Origin: Stenocarpella maydis
Lineage: Eukaryota > Ascomycota > Sordariomycetes > Diaporthales > Diaporthaceae
Length of the DNA stretch: 64,000 nucleotides
Assembly (NCBI GenBank): GCA_002270565.1
Contig: NQMI01000168.1
Location: forward strand, 3,573-67,572
Direction: 5' to 3'
Position 1 is the stretch's first letter. Each line of letters begins with the position of its first letter. A program made the position numbers and the translations under genes. The notes beneath the pieces were generated by a model that did not search any database, was not told the DNA's origin, and was given only the letters and a program-made list of their open reading frames with translations. Shown here piece by piece: positions 1 through 10,483 of the stretch.

Positions 1-112
1 GTATTAGATAGTAGTACTTAAGGTAACTTTATATTATTAAGTATTATTAATAGAGATTAAATCTTATAGTATTAGAAGAAAGACCCCTATATACTTAGTA
101 TTATAGAAGGTA

Positions 113-159
113 CCATGGGACCCCACCATCTCGCACACCCCACCACTTCGCACAGCAAA
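113..159 (+). repeat. Left terminal inverted repeat of the pogo-like element
   Basis: It reads CCATGGGACCCCACCATC followed by TCGCACACCCCACCACTTCG and CACAGCAAA. The reverse complement of 2700-2747 matches with about three changes. The preceding TA (111-112) is the target duplication. Confidence 0.9.
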
Positions 160-360
160 TTTTGGAGAACACCAGCAAAACAGGCAAATTTAATGAGGCT
201 ATCACCAACTCAATTCTGCCCGCAAAAATAAACTACTGATATGGTTTTAAAGCTCCGAATCTCCTCTTTCATCAGGCATATCGTGAGGGCATTTTAGTAG
301 CTCTCCCGGACCGTATCCGCACTTCCAGAGGTAGTACATCATTATCATCTTCCTCCTCTT

Positions 361-773
361 TGTAATGATCAGAGGGTTTCCGAGTACATTAAACCTAAAA
401 GATCAAGGGTTTATATTTAAAATACATTATTAGGCGGTTATTAAGCAATATTATTAACTAATAATAATTACTAGCTATAAGGCTATCTAATACTAGGATT
501 AAATACTTAGATTAACAACTAAAGAGTCTGTTCTATAAAAGCTATCTACTATAGTGATGACTATATTGCGTATATATGTTCCAACTCTTTGGTAGCTCGC
601 AGGCTCGCATACCAAGCCATCAAGCCATGACACGAGGCTCGATACTTCATCCTTCAAGCGGGCTCGCATGGCTCGCAATCGAGCGTTGCGAGCCAGACCC
701 TAACCCTTGGTGGGGGCTGGTCATCACTGACTCATCAGGTGTTTTGTTTTGGCTGTCGTGTTGGCTCATAACA
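361..773 (-). repeat. Solo LTR with 5-bp target-site duplication
   Basis: On the plus strand the segment begins TGTAATGA and ends TCATAACA, the expected TG...CA inverted LTR termini. It is flanked on both sides by CTCTT (356-360 and 774-778), a perfect 5-bp duplication of the kind left by Ty3/Gypsy or Copia integrases. No internal retroelement sequence is attached, so it is a solo LTR left by recombination between two LTRs. Its core around 465-545 (CTATAAGGCTATC..., CTTAGATTAA, GAGTCTGTTYTATAAAAGCT) matches the reverse complement of the LTR at 7208-7646, while the rest has diverged. It therefore lies in the minus orientation. It interrupts the pogo-like element and so is younger than it. Confidence 0.88.
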
Positions 774-1559
774 CTCTTCCTCTAATGAGGATTCAACCTC
801 ATTCTCTTCACCTTCCACTTCGATTTTAGCCTTAACCTCTTAGTTGAGGGCATTTGCAGGTGGTACCTTAGGCTCCATTATATCCCTAAGTTGTATAAAC
901 TTCCTGTTGAGGTTGGGGATTGCCTTGCGTTTCTTGGCTCTTATACGCTCAATTTAAGCTTCCAGCTCCTGAATCCTTGCATTGGAAATAATTAACTCGG
1001 CTTATTTAGCATTATATGCAAGCCCTATTTTCCTTAATGTCGCTCAATCTGATGCAGTGGCGTTAGGGCCAGCGAGGTCCATGATATCTCGCCCTGACTT
1101 GGGCAGATCCAGCTCTAAAATGGGATCCCATTCGGCTTGTTGCTTCGCCTTATCCTCTTGGATTTCTGGGTGTGATAGCGCCTTGATACGGCTAATCGGC
1201 TAATTCCTAATCATTCTAAAGGCAGACTTAATATTCTTCTCTGTAAATCCCTTCTCTCGAGCCTCTGTAAGTGCCTTAATGAAGGCAATCTTATCTACTA
1301 GCGCTGAGTCTGTAAGGGCTTGCTACTAACCCAAAAGACCTTAATAGTATGCTTTAATAGCATTAAAAATGCTATTATTAAGTGGTTGAAGACCATATGA
1401 GGAATGCGCTATTAGGTAATAATAAAGAATATTGTTTTAGAAGCAGGTAGTTATAAACTTATCCTATTATTATGATTAGTATTTATAAACCTTAATTTAA
1501 TATAAATGGCTTTATATTTATAGAGGTATGGCTGAAGTGGCCATCTAGAATTAATAAAA

Positions 1560-2616
1560 TGGCATCGGAATTGCCTTTATGATAAGTATTTATCTGGGGC
1601 AAAAAGACTTATTAAAGCCATGCTATGCCTATTTGATTATTTGTCTAGCTGTTTTCAGATATAATCTAGTGCCAATTGGGCACAGACTTTTGAATTTCCT
1701 TAATAAACTACTGTTATTGAAGTTCTTTGCCCTTAAAAATGATGCCTGGGTTGAGAACTTCGCTAGTTGTAGTGATGGCTTTAATCATAATAGTCTACCA
1801 TCTAAATTGGTTATATTTAACTATTGCCTTCTTTATCTCAGAAGTTCTAACTACTAGAGAATTAAGGCCTATATATAATCAATAAGTATATATATTTCTG
1901 GCTCTATTGGAGCTTATTTATGTACTATAGCCTGCCATTAAGCCGGCCTTATCAACATTAATAGTAAGTGCTAGCTTCACCTAATTAAACTCACCCTCCT
2001 GGATATTGAAATACTAACCGACTGCCTTTGGGGTAAACTCGTTAAAATATAGGGCCTCTTGAATATGCCCAACTTTAGTGTGGACTTTAGGGCGATGCTT
2101 AATTAAGCGTTCTATCTAGTTGTTGCTAACTGGGGTATTATTACCGGCTTCTTTAAGGAGGGAATTGGCTATATTTCTGATTATAGAGTGACTTGGTGCG
2201 GCTCTAAGTCTCTCTTGATGAAGTATTTATCTAACTATTTTATCCTCTTGAGCAGTTAATAGTCGACTATTACTCTAAGCTTCAGGATCGCTCTTTAAAT
2301 TATACAGGCCGTTCTTCCGGCTAGAGAGTGTAGATGGTGGCATATTATGCTTTGAGGCTGCTTGATTGAGAGAAAGCCCATTATTAATGATATTGAATAT
2401 AGCATCTCTTACGTTCTCCTTAGTATAGGCTTTGGGAGGTATTGTGGCGGCTTTAATGGGCTTCATTTGGTGAGTGTAGTGGTTAAGGAGAAGAGGAAAA
2501 TGTATTTCCAACTCGGCATTTGGGTTCACTGATGCACTTGAAATAAATGGCCCGTATAGTGCGCTAATCCGCTTTTGGAATGGATTAGGATGCTTATTAA
2601 TGAATTCTCCATTCAA
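1560..2616 (-). pseudogene. Broken pogo/Fot1-like transposase
   Basis: Reading leftward on the minus strand, the first part (2275-2616, open) contains a Psq-type helix-turn-helix (YTKENVRDAI ... SLNQAASKHNMPPSTLSSR). About 2090-2260 resembles the CENP-B/Tc5 DNA-binding domain (LLTAQEDKIV, APSHSIIRNIANSLL). The stretch around 1640-1800 carries the DDE-core signature NPGIIFKGKELQ followed, after in-frame TAG codons at expected Q and W positions, by a PNW block. This domain order is diagnostic of Fot1/pogo transposases. Stops replace W and Q codons repeatedly, consistent with RIP. The C-terminal portion was not resolved. Non-functional. Confidence 0.8.
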
Positions 2617-2699
2617 TATGTTCTCAACTTGTAGATAGCTTTAATAGTTGTTGATTAATGTGTAAGTAAATATTGTGCGTTTGTGTGGGCGTTGAGGAG

Positions 2700-2747
2700 T
2701 TTGGCTGTGCGAAGTGGTGGGGTGTGCGAAATGGTGGGGTCCTATGG
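2700..2747 (-). repeat. Right terminal inverted repeat of the pogo-like element
   Basis: Its reverse complement starts CCATAGGACCCCACCATTTC and matches the left end at 113-159. It is followed by the target dinucleotide TA at 2748-2749. Confidence 0.9.
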
Positions 2748-3349
2748 TAGAGAGGTAGGATATAGAAATAGAGTAATTAATATAGAGACTGATTATCTAC
2801 TTATCTTAATTTAAGAATATACTACTTTTATAACTTTAGATATTATAGATGTAGCATATTATAAACTAATCTTAGGACTTTTATAGCTGTATATTATAAA
2901 TCTTTAGATTAATTAAACTATTAGCTAGATCTTTTGGGATAATGCTATTTTTTAGAGGAAGTTTGTAATTAATAATATAAGAAGAAGTTATATTACTAAA
3001 GATAGCAAATAGATAATGCACTTAAATGAATTTATGGTTACCTCTATAAGCAGGCAGGAGACCTAGCTTGAGAAGAATGAAGAAGGATTAAACCTCTTAA
3101 GTACCTTATAGAAAGGCTAAAGTTAATTGGGAGATTATTACTCCTAGAAGTAAAACCTTAATCTGCTATAAACTAATCCTTAGAAGTTCTAACCAATCAG
3201 TTAATATATTACACACTAGCAATAAATATAGTGCTACTTTCTCTACTTAAAAGAAGAGGTAGATATAAACATAGATATATTAGCATAAAGACTAAGAGAA
3301 TATTACAAGTTTAAGAAAATATTCTAACAGAAACGTGATATAGTATTAC

Positions 3350-3915
3350 TATAATATATATAATAACATTATAAGATACCCTTAAAACTAGGGACTATAC
3401 TATAGTTTAAACCTATTTATAGAGTTAATAAAGATTAACTTAAGGTACTTAGGGAATACCTTAATAGGAACTTTAAGAAAGGATTTATTAGACTATTATA
3501 ATTGCTAGCAGGATACCCAATCCTCTTTATACTAAAGAAAAATAGCAAACTATAACTATATATTAATTATTAGCAACTTAATAATATTATAATTAAGAAC
3601 TAATATCCCTTACTTCTTATTAAGAAACTTAGAGATTAACTTAAAGAAGTAAAATAGTTCATAGCACTTAATTTAAAGTATAGATATAACCTTATTTAAA
3701 TTAAAAATGGAGAAGAATAAAAGATAGCATTCAGAATATACTATAGATATTATAAAATAATAGTTATATCCTTTAGATTAACTAATATATTAGCTTTATT
3801 TTAAGAAATAATTAACTATACTATATATAAGTACCTAGATATCTTTATAATTAACTACCTTAATAANATATAATATAGTAATATTATAAAACCTCTTATA
3901 AACCTTATGAGGAAG
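3350..3915 (+). pseudogene. Reverse transcriptase domain remnant (Ty3/Gypsy)
   Basis: Plus-strand translation gives the recognisable order GFIR...AGYPILFILKKN, YINYxQLNNI...YPL, FIALNLKYRYNLI, AFRIYY, then KYLDIFIINYLN near 3830-3865. These align to Gypsy RT motifs, including the fingers/palm region and the box that is normally YLDD (here Y-L-N-x, the fourth residue lying over the ambiguous base). It ends with KPLINLMRKD at about 3890-3918, where the following connection domain is displaced by an unrelated insertion. In-frame TAG and TAA codons and the lost catalytic aspartates make it dead. Confidence 0.78.
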
Positions 3916-4465
3916 GACTTTTCTGCAAATGATGTGCTATAAAATAGCATACAGTTCAGCGTGTGTTTCCCGACAGGGTCGCAGTATGGTGCTCTGAGGC
4001 GAATTGGGACGATTGATAATGGTCTGGACAACTTTGTATTGAATTAAGTTGGGCTTCTGTAAGCCCTCCTTGTATACCCTCCGACATCGTCTCACCCGCG
4101 GGCACGCTGCGGTGGGCTCTGGTGCAAGTTTGCAAAAGCCGGAAAATTCGCCCTTCCAACACACCATCTTTGGTTCCAAGCAACCAGCCAACCACAGCCC
4201 TAGCAATGCCCAAATTAAGTACATATAAACTTCAGAAATCAAGCTATCCAATGAACTAGGTTACAGACCTTTTGGATAAGAAATAAGGGTAATGCAGAGG
4301 TCTAAATTAAGGTGCAAATGCAGGCCAAAATAATCGACTCACGGCCACCAAACTCATCTTGCGTCGCGCACGCACTGGGCGTACTTAGCGAAATTCGCCT
4401 GACTCGCAAGTCTAGGGTAACTCCTTGCACGAAGTCTAACGCCCTGCTGAGCGGTTCCGTTTAAC
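3916..4465. other. GC-normal insertion inside the mutated retroelement
   Basis: Base composition jumps from very AT-rich to about balanced between roughly 3916 and 4465 and then falls back. The Gypsy reading resumes to the right (IFK...AF.ILKDKVIKDPIL at about 4471-4560), so this segment interrupts the Pol frame. It holds a 104-codon minus-strand frame (3937-4251) with no recognised family; I do not call it a gene. No inverted ends were found. The octamer AACCTTAT occurs at 3901-3908 and 4466-4473, but the left copy belongs to the RT frame, so a target duplication is not established. Confidence 0.5.
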
Positions 4466-4479
4466 AACCTTATATTTAA

Positions 4480-6420
4480 ATAAATAAAAAAAGAATAATA
4501 AGCTTTTTAAATACTTAAAGATAAAGTTATAAAAGACCCTATATTAAAAGAAGTAGACCTTAAAAAAGAATTTAAAGTCTATATAAATACCTTAAATAAC
4601 GTTATAAGTACAGAACTTACTTAGAAAGATAACCAAGGTAGAATATATATTATTGCAAACTTTAGCAAGAAATTTAGTAAACTAGAAATTAGATATATTA
4701 TACCTAATAAGGAATGTATAGCAATAGTATATATATTTTTAGAATAGCAATACTACCTTATTAGAAGTAAGAAATAAATTAAGCTTTATATAAATTATAA
4801 GAATCCTATAACCATTATAATAACTAAAACTCTTAATAAATAATAAATTAGATATATAAAGTTCTTATTATAATTTAATATTAAGGTTACCTATATTAAT
4901 AGAGTTAAAAATACTAAAATAAATACACTTAATATAAGACTAGACCGCTAGGATAAAGACTTACCTATAGAATAGATAGTATTTAAAACTTAGAAAAATA
5001 AAAGCGTTATCCTTAACTAAGAACTTAACGCTATAATTAGAGTCAACTTCTAAACCTAAAAGACTCCTATAAATCTAAAAGAATAATATAAGTTAATCTA
5101 AGAAGTATATAAAGTCCTAGTATATAGCTATTAAGGAATTATAGTTACTACTAAAAGAATCTAATAAAACTACTAAATCCCTAACCTTAGAGAAAAAGTT
5201 AAGAATATCATTAGCAAGTATAATTCATATAATAAAAATAAAGCCTTTAGATATATATTATATGGATTATTAAAACTCCTATTAGCATTTCTAATTATAG
5301 TTATCCATTAGTCTAGATTTTATTATTAAGCTACTCCTCTTATAAGAACCCTTAATTAGAATACTATATAATAGCATCCTAATAATAGTTTGTAAACTAA
5401 GTAAATATGCATATTTCATACTATATAAGGAAGCGAGTATAGTAGAAGAACTTATATATATATTCTTATAAATTATTATATGTAATTATAGAATACTATA
5501 TAAAATTATCTCAAATAAAGATTAGCTCTTTATGTTAAATATCTAGAAGTTACTAAGAAAATAGCTTAAAGTAAATTATAAACTCTTAATAACAGCATAT
5601 ATATAAATAGATAGATAGATAAAATAAATTAATTAGATTATAGAATGATATCTTTAATACTATATTAACTAGTTATAGGATAACTAGGTTGAATTACTAC
5701 TACTAGTATAATTTGCCTATAATAGCGCAACCTTTAGCATAACTAAATAGTTACCTTTCTTTATAATCCATAGATATAAGCCTTAGGCATACTACAAGTT
5801 ACTACCAGACATTATATTAGCAGAATTAGTAAAATGAAAAGTAATATGGATTAAATAAATTTAATAGGTTATTTAGGAAGAACTTTCTTTTATATAAAAA
5901 TAAAGAATAAAATATATAAACTGGAAAAGAATTAAAGGACTAATTCTTGAGAGAAAAGATAGAATCTACCTTATATAATAAAATATTAAAACTAAGCAGC
6001 TTAATAATAAACTTAACTATAAGAAAATCAGCCCATTTAGAGTTTTAGAAAAACTCTTAGATACTAATTATAAACTTTTATTACCTTTGGAAATAAGATA
6101 ATACTCAGCTTTTTATATTTTATTACTAAAATTAGCACCTTAAATATAAAACTTAAAATATAAATTAAAACTATTAATAAATATAATAAGAAATATAAAG
6201 TAAAAATAATTATAGACTTAGGATAATATTAAGAAATAATGGAATACCTTATTAAATGGAAAAGCTATAATTTAAGTAAAAATATATAGAAACTAAAGAA
6301 AAACTTAATACATTATAAAAACAAACTCAGATAATTCTATACCCAGTTTACTACAGAACAACCTTACTCAACTAACTATAAGAATCCACCAGGCTTACCA
6401 AATAAGCCAGAAGACTTTAA
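4480..6420 (+). pseudogene. RNase H - integrase - chromodomain remnant (Ty3/Gypsy)
   Basis: RNase H remains as KLEIRYIIPNKECIAIV (about 4680-4730), where the family has a tyrosine-rich strand and KELLAIV. The integrase zinc-binding region around 5215-5245 reads KYNSYNKNK where C-x-x-C-x-x-x-K is expected, followed by ILYGLLKLL (family: PYGLLQPL). A chromodomain stands near 6235-6320: EYLIKWKSYNLSKNI, then TAG in place of tryptophan, then KLKKNLIHY. A proline-rich tail with TEQP, PP and PSPK runs to about 6650. All frames are interrupted by stops of the W-to-TAG and Q-to-TAG/TAA type. The chromodomain places the element among chromoviruses. Confidence 0.75.
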
Positions 6421-7207
6421 ATACCAGATAAACCACCCATAGGCGCATTTTCCTTACCCCCAAATAAGAACCCAGACCAATCCACCACTATATTCTCTAC
6501 ACTTATAGAATTCCAATTAAAAACGGGATCAGAAGAAGACCCCTTAGCAGCTACAACCTCCTATACCACTTCAGCAATATAAACCCACTCCTCCTTTACT
6601 AAACCTTTATTTACTAACTTTACCCCCTTCTCCTAAAGAAAGTACTTTTATTTCTTTAAATAAAATAAATAGGCTAGAGACTTATTTAAATAAGCCTAAA
6701 TCTTAGCTAGATACTCCTCCTCCTTAATCTTATAATCATCTAACTTAGCTAGCTTATTAGTAATATATAATACTATAAAGAGGAGTTAGCAGAAAAACAC
6801 CCTATAAAGAAACCAGAATATCTATAGAAAGATACTAATACACATAATATATTATATAAGCAACCATACTTAGTATACTATAAAAAGTCTTTATAGAATT
6901 AACTATCTTATAAATAGGGTCCTTTAATAAATAGTAAAAATATAGAGAAACCTTATAGCTATATTACTTAATGAAAGTATAGCAATTAAGACAAGCTTAG
7001 CGCTTTTTAAATAGACTTATAACGGAATTTTTCGTAACTCGCAAGCCCTAGACTCTAAATAATATAATATATTAAGAAGGCATAATAATAAGTATAAATA
7101 AATAAAAGACAGTTAAGAAATGTTTTTAAGGATAAAAGTATAAGAAGAGAGATAGTATTATGAACCAATATAATGGCACCCCAGGACCCAGGATAATCAG
7201 GGCCAAC

Positions 7208-7646
7208 TGTTATAACAACACCCCGTAAGCCCCTTAACAGCGGAGTTAGCACTAAAATACCAAGACTAAGGTTAGGGTCCAGAACCTACAGCTTAACCTT
7301 GCTCAGTAAGGATCAATAAGCAGCTGCAAGCCCTACAGCTCAGCTATACTCATCAAGAATTAATAAGCAACCATAAGCCTTAGCAACCAGGTACTAAAGA
7401 GTTAAGATATATAAGGATATAGTTATTACTATAGTAGATAGCTTTTATAAAACAGACTCTTCAGTTATTAATCTAAGTATTCAGTCTTATCAACTGGATA
7501 GCCTTATAGCTTATAATCATACCCTCTTTATAAATAGTATCTTCATATACTGCAACTCAGTCACATGCTGCCTCTGTGCCGCTCTGCTAACATAAACCCT
7601 ATAGGTTACCTACTGAACCCCATAAAGGTTTGGTGTAATCATAACA
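7208..7646 (+). repeat. LTR related to the solo LTR at 361-773
   Basis: This 439-bp segment begins TGTTATAACAACACC and ends TCATAACA, giving the TG...CA termini and short terminal inverted repeat of an LTR. Positions about 7425-7490 (ACTATAGTAGATAGC, TTTTATAAAACAGACTCTTC, AGTTATTAATCTAAG) match the reverse complement of 465-545 and include a TATA-like box. The immediate flanks (CCAAC left, GCTAG right) do not match, so it is either the 3' LTR of an element to the left or a solo LTR with a decayed duplication. It is less AT-biased than the adjacent Pol relic, suggesting a later arrival or a different family. Confidence 0.7.
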
Positions 7647-8018
7647 GCTAGAAGCAATTATTACTCTAATTACTCTAGCTTAACTAATACTAGGTTATAT
7701 ATTAAGCAATGCCTAATTATATTGCTTTCTTTAGTCTACTGCGCTAGCCTAGTAAGCTATTATTCTACTTATAACTCACTATTAGTATTATTTTTATTAA
7801 GGTTATAATATTTAACTAATATTACTTTTTATTAAATTAGTCTTCAAAATATTTATATATTATAATATTTAAGTCTATTTATTGTAAAAGTACAAACCTA
7901 GTTATAGGCGCCTGAAATTCTTATGCATGAGTAGTACCTAATAAGTACCCAGAGGACCCATAGGTAATCATAGGAATTTAGTTAAGGCAAAAAGAAGAAA
8001 GCTGTGGTCTCGGGTTGT
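7647..8018. other. AT-rich spacer between LTR and tRNA gene
   Basis: AT-rich sequence with no open frame of interest, probably more degraded repeat. It returns to normal composition from about 7985. Confidence 0.5.
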
Positions 8019-8114
8019 CGACACAGGCCCGGTTTGAACGGACGCCTCCGAAGAGAATAGATACCATGAATAATAATTCAAGTCTATCGCATTAGACCAC
8101 TCTGCCACTGTGCC
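8019..8114 (-). tRNA. tRNA-Ser (anticodon UGA) with a 14-nt intron
   Basis: Read on the minus strand, the acceptor stem GGCACAG (5' end at 8114) pairs with CTGTGTC (one G-U pair) before the discriminator G at 8019. The A box reads TGGCAGAGTGGTCTAATGCG and the T arm contains GTTCAAAC. The anticodon stem is ATAGA/TCTAT with loop CT-TGA-A...A, so the anticodon is UGA (complement of 8078-8080). The 14-nt intron (complement of 8063-8076) sits one base 3' of the anticodon, the canonical place. A variable arm of class II type (CTCTTCGGAG) supports serine. It lies about 370 bp from the LTR at 7208-7646. Confidence 0.9.
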
Positions 8115-8550
8115 GTATCATAAGTCTGAAATGCATTACTCATTACTCCAGTCAGTATCCGAGATAGGACGTGGGTGGCCCGTGTACCCGCTTCTTAGCG
8201 CCCGCTAGCTCCCGCCCCCGACCCGATGCGGTTTAGCCCGCACACAGCTGTTGGCGCAGTCACCCTTGTCCTCTGTCCCATTCGCATAAAATGCAACATA
8301 GAGGTGGACAATTATTGTTTGATAATCCGGGTGATTGCTGATTGGTGTATTCTTCAATCATCTCACCTGAGAAGTACGGTACTCAGTGTTGAAATAAGGA
8401 GAAATTGCTGGACGGCAACCGGACTGAAGCTGGCAAGCTAGGAGGCAAGCCTGACGTAAAAGTTTTCACAGGCTGAACTGCATCAGATCGCTACGCTTTC
8501 AAGCAACAGCAAATCTTGCACCACAGACCCACACACTACCAAACGCAAAC

Positions 8551-8796
8551 ATGAGCAATTCAAACAGCAAGCAATTGTCCGACAAGGAGGTCTCGGCAGC
8601 CTTCACCTCGTTCTACCTTCAGCGAGCGACCAAGGAGTTCGCAGAGGACCTCGACAAGATCCGCAACGCAGATGACTTCAGGAGCGAGGCAATTCCTACC
8701 CTGGTCGGCGCCTTATCCCAGGGTACCGCCATGTTTTCACCGGCAGACCAGCGTAGGATCGTCACGGCGGAGGGTCCAGCGGAGGAGTCGACTTGA
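8551..8796 (+). CDS. Small Rsa3-domain-like protein (ribosome assembly protein 3 family)
   Basis: This single-exon frame encodes 81 residues. The ATG has a good fungal context (CAAACATGA) after an A/C-rich leader. Residues 14-62 (AFTSFYLQRATKEFAEDLDKI ... DDF ... IPTLVGALSQGTAMFS, read with gaps) resemble the conserved Rsa3 domain, a short helical module in a nucleolar protein needed for early 60S ribosome assembly in yeast. Known Rsa3 proteins usually carry a longer acidic N-terminus, which is missing here, so this may be a short paralogue, a truncated copy or a gene with an unseen upstream exon. The frame ends soon after the domain (ADQRRIVTAEGPAEEST). Family assignment is from memory of the pattern and is moderately sure. 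Confidence 0.6.
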   Translation: MSNSNSKQLSDKEVSAAFTSFYLQRATKEFAEDLDKIRNADDFRSEAIPTLVGALSQGTAMFSPADQRRIVTAEGPAEEST

Positions 8797-10483
8797 GCAC
8801 CCTGTGGGCGGCAGACAGGACACCTGGGCATGCAATTTGGCTGTTGCCTTTGGTCTGGTTAAGGCCAGTAAAAGCGGCACGGCGGCGGTGAACAATCGAG
8901 GCGGTGATCCCGTTGGGCGGACGTGAGTGAAAGTCTTCGATTGAAATATCGGGCACAGGGCCCTCGGGAAATACCTGCACTCACACATTAATCATAAGCG
9001 ACGGCAACTGCAGCGGCGCATCACAGAGCGTGTAGGCAACAGAATGGCTTTTGGCAAAGGTCTCGGCACGCCATACGGATTTCCTCGGGCGTGTCTGTCA
9101 TCTGAGACCTGTACGTTCCCCAAGTTTGCAACCAAGGAAATACACTGGTCCAAGGAGGAAGTTTCTGAAGCACAGAAGGCCCCAGTAACTTCGAAACGAA
9201 ATCTCAAATGTTCCAGGGACCAGGGACAGGCGAAAGATATCTAACATATCAGGCTGGGCTGATCTTGTAATCGAAGATGGTGGAGACTAGTTGCAGGATC
9301 ATGGTATTGCTCATGCCAGGTGCCCAATAACGGTAGACCTCTATAGTGCGCAATTAAGCAATTCGTCTTTTTTTCTTCCAATGCCTGATACCAACACTCT
9401 TATGTGGCTCCGGATGGTTGCTCAGGTTCAGCGGATCCGCCGTCTTCCCAGTGTCTCCTGGGCGCTTTCTCCACATGCATCCAGTGTTGAGAGCTTGACC
9501 AGCTGTTCTCCGTTTTATCGTGATCACTGCGAATCGTTAACTCATTTCGTCACACTTATTTTGGTACAAATACATCTAGGTGTCTACCCGTTCTTTAAAC
9601 GTGAAGCTCTTGAGCAACACCAAGGTGAAAGACCGGTTGACTACAACGGCTTCCACTTTTCATCATCCAGCATTCTCCCCTGGCGGATTGGAGTACACAA
9701 CATAGAAGCATATTCTCAAGAGCATAATTTTAATGAGCAGATCAAGTCAGACGCACATTGCTTCATCAAGTGGTCTTGCTGTCTCGCTCTGGTCCGAATA
9801 AATGAACTCTGTCCAGTGCTTGGTCTGTAAGTTGGCATGATGGTGGGTTGAAGTGATGGAGATAAGAGACGACTGCTCTCCAGAGACAAAATCCAGAATT
9901 GCCCGAGGGAAATGGAGCCTTCGAAGGGACTGCCGCAGGACATAACTTGACATCAGGCTAGGGAAAGTTGGTACTGGCCCAGTGAATGATTCTACAATAA
10001 TGGTGAGACGGTAGCACTTCTACGCATTTCTCATTATAACTTAAGTATTTTGCGACTTGGGCCTCTGCTGTTGCAGCTTATTTAAAAAACAACTAGAGGT
10101 TGGCCACAAAACTTACAACGCAGAGTAGATCTGACAGGTCTGTGAAAACAGAGGCGAGCTGTCTTTTCCCCGCACCTTTCAGCGAGCTGGTCATTTAGAC
10201 AGCAAGTCAGCAGGTCTAAAGCGAAGTAGTTTGAAAAAGAAGGCGAAATCAGTTTAGTTATTCTGAATTCTGTCAACGCATAATTCCTATCAGACAAAAG
10301 CCGTTTCATGGTGGGCAAGAGAATTCTGAATCCCTCACGATGAGCGAAGCCACACACGACAAGACAATCTCACGGCTGAGGGTAGATTGAACGCATTTGA
10401 AATGAGTGCTCTACTCCCCGAGATGTTTCGAACTTTCTTGCTTCAAGAGTGTTCGTACTTATGAATTTTCCCAATTATCAAGG
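8797..10483. other. Intergenic region, no gene recognised
   Basis: Normal base composition. The longest frame (9291-9830, plus) would give 179 residues but shows no signal peptide, domain or family resemblance and has an unlikely composition. I see no splice pattern that joins it to anything. Confidence 0.4.

Larger units (their letters stand above)
113..2747 (-). mobile_element. Decayed pogo/Fot1-type (Tc1-mariner superfamily) DNA transposon
   Basis: The element is bounded by near-perfect inverted ends (113-159 and 2700-2747; about three differences) that start CCATRGGACCCCACCAT and are flanked by the dinucleotide TA on both sides (111-112 and 2748-2749). TA duplication is the hallmark of Tc1/mariner/pogo insertions. 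A broken transposase lies on the minus strand inside, with an N-terminal helix-turn-helix, a CENP-B-type helix-turn-helix and DDE-core fragments. A 413-bp solo LTR sits at 361-773, so the element without it and its extra TSD copy is about 2.2 kb, a normal size for Fot1-like elements. Tryptophan and glutamine codons of the transposase have become TAG or TAA, as RIP would produce. It cannot encode an intact transposase. Confidence 0.88.
2750..7207 (+). mobile_element. RIP-degenerated Ty3/Gypsy chromovirus retrotransposon relic
   Basis: This is a very AT-rich block with no long open frame, but conceptual plus-strand translation through stops shows the Pol order of a chromodomain-bearing Gypsy element: reverse transcriptase (about 3350-3915), RNase H (about 4590-4830), integrase (about 5100-5900) and a C-terminal chromodomain (about 6180-6330). 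Substitutions are in the RIP direction: catalytic YLDD reads YLN-x, integrase zinc-finger C-x-x-C reads Y-x-x-Y, and many W codons read TAG. No 5' LTR was recognised in 2750-3300, and whether the LTR at 7208 is this element's 3' LTR is unproven. Outer boundaries are approximate. An ambiguous base N lies at about 3867. The relic is split by a GC-normal insertion (about 3916-4465). Confidence 0.82.

Noticed and set aside
2750..3300. 5' LTR of the chromovirus
   Set aside because: No sequence matching the LTR at 7208-7646 or TG...CA boundaries could be found; may be mutated beyond recognition.
9291..9830. 179-codon plus-strand frame
   Set aside because: No domain, no signal peptide, no splice partner and no recognisable family.
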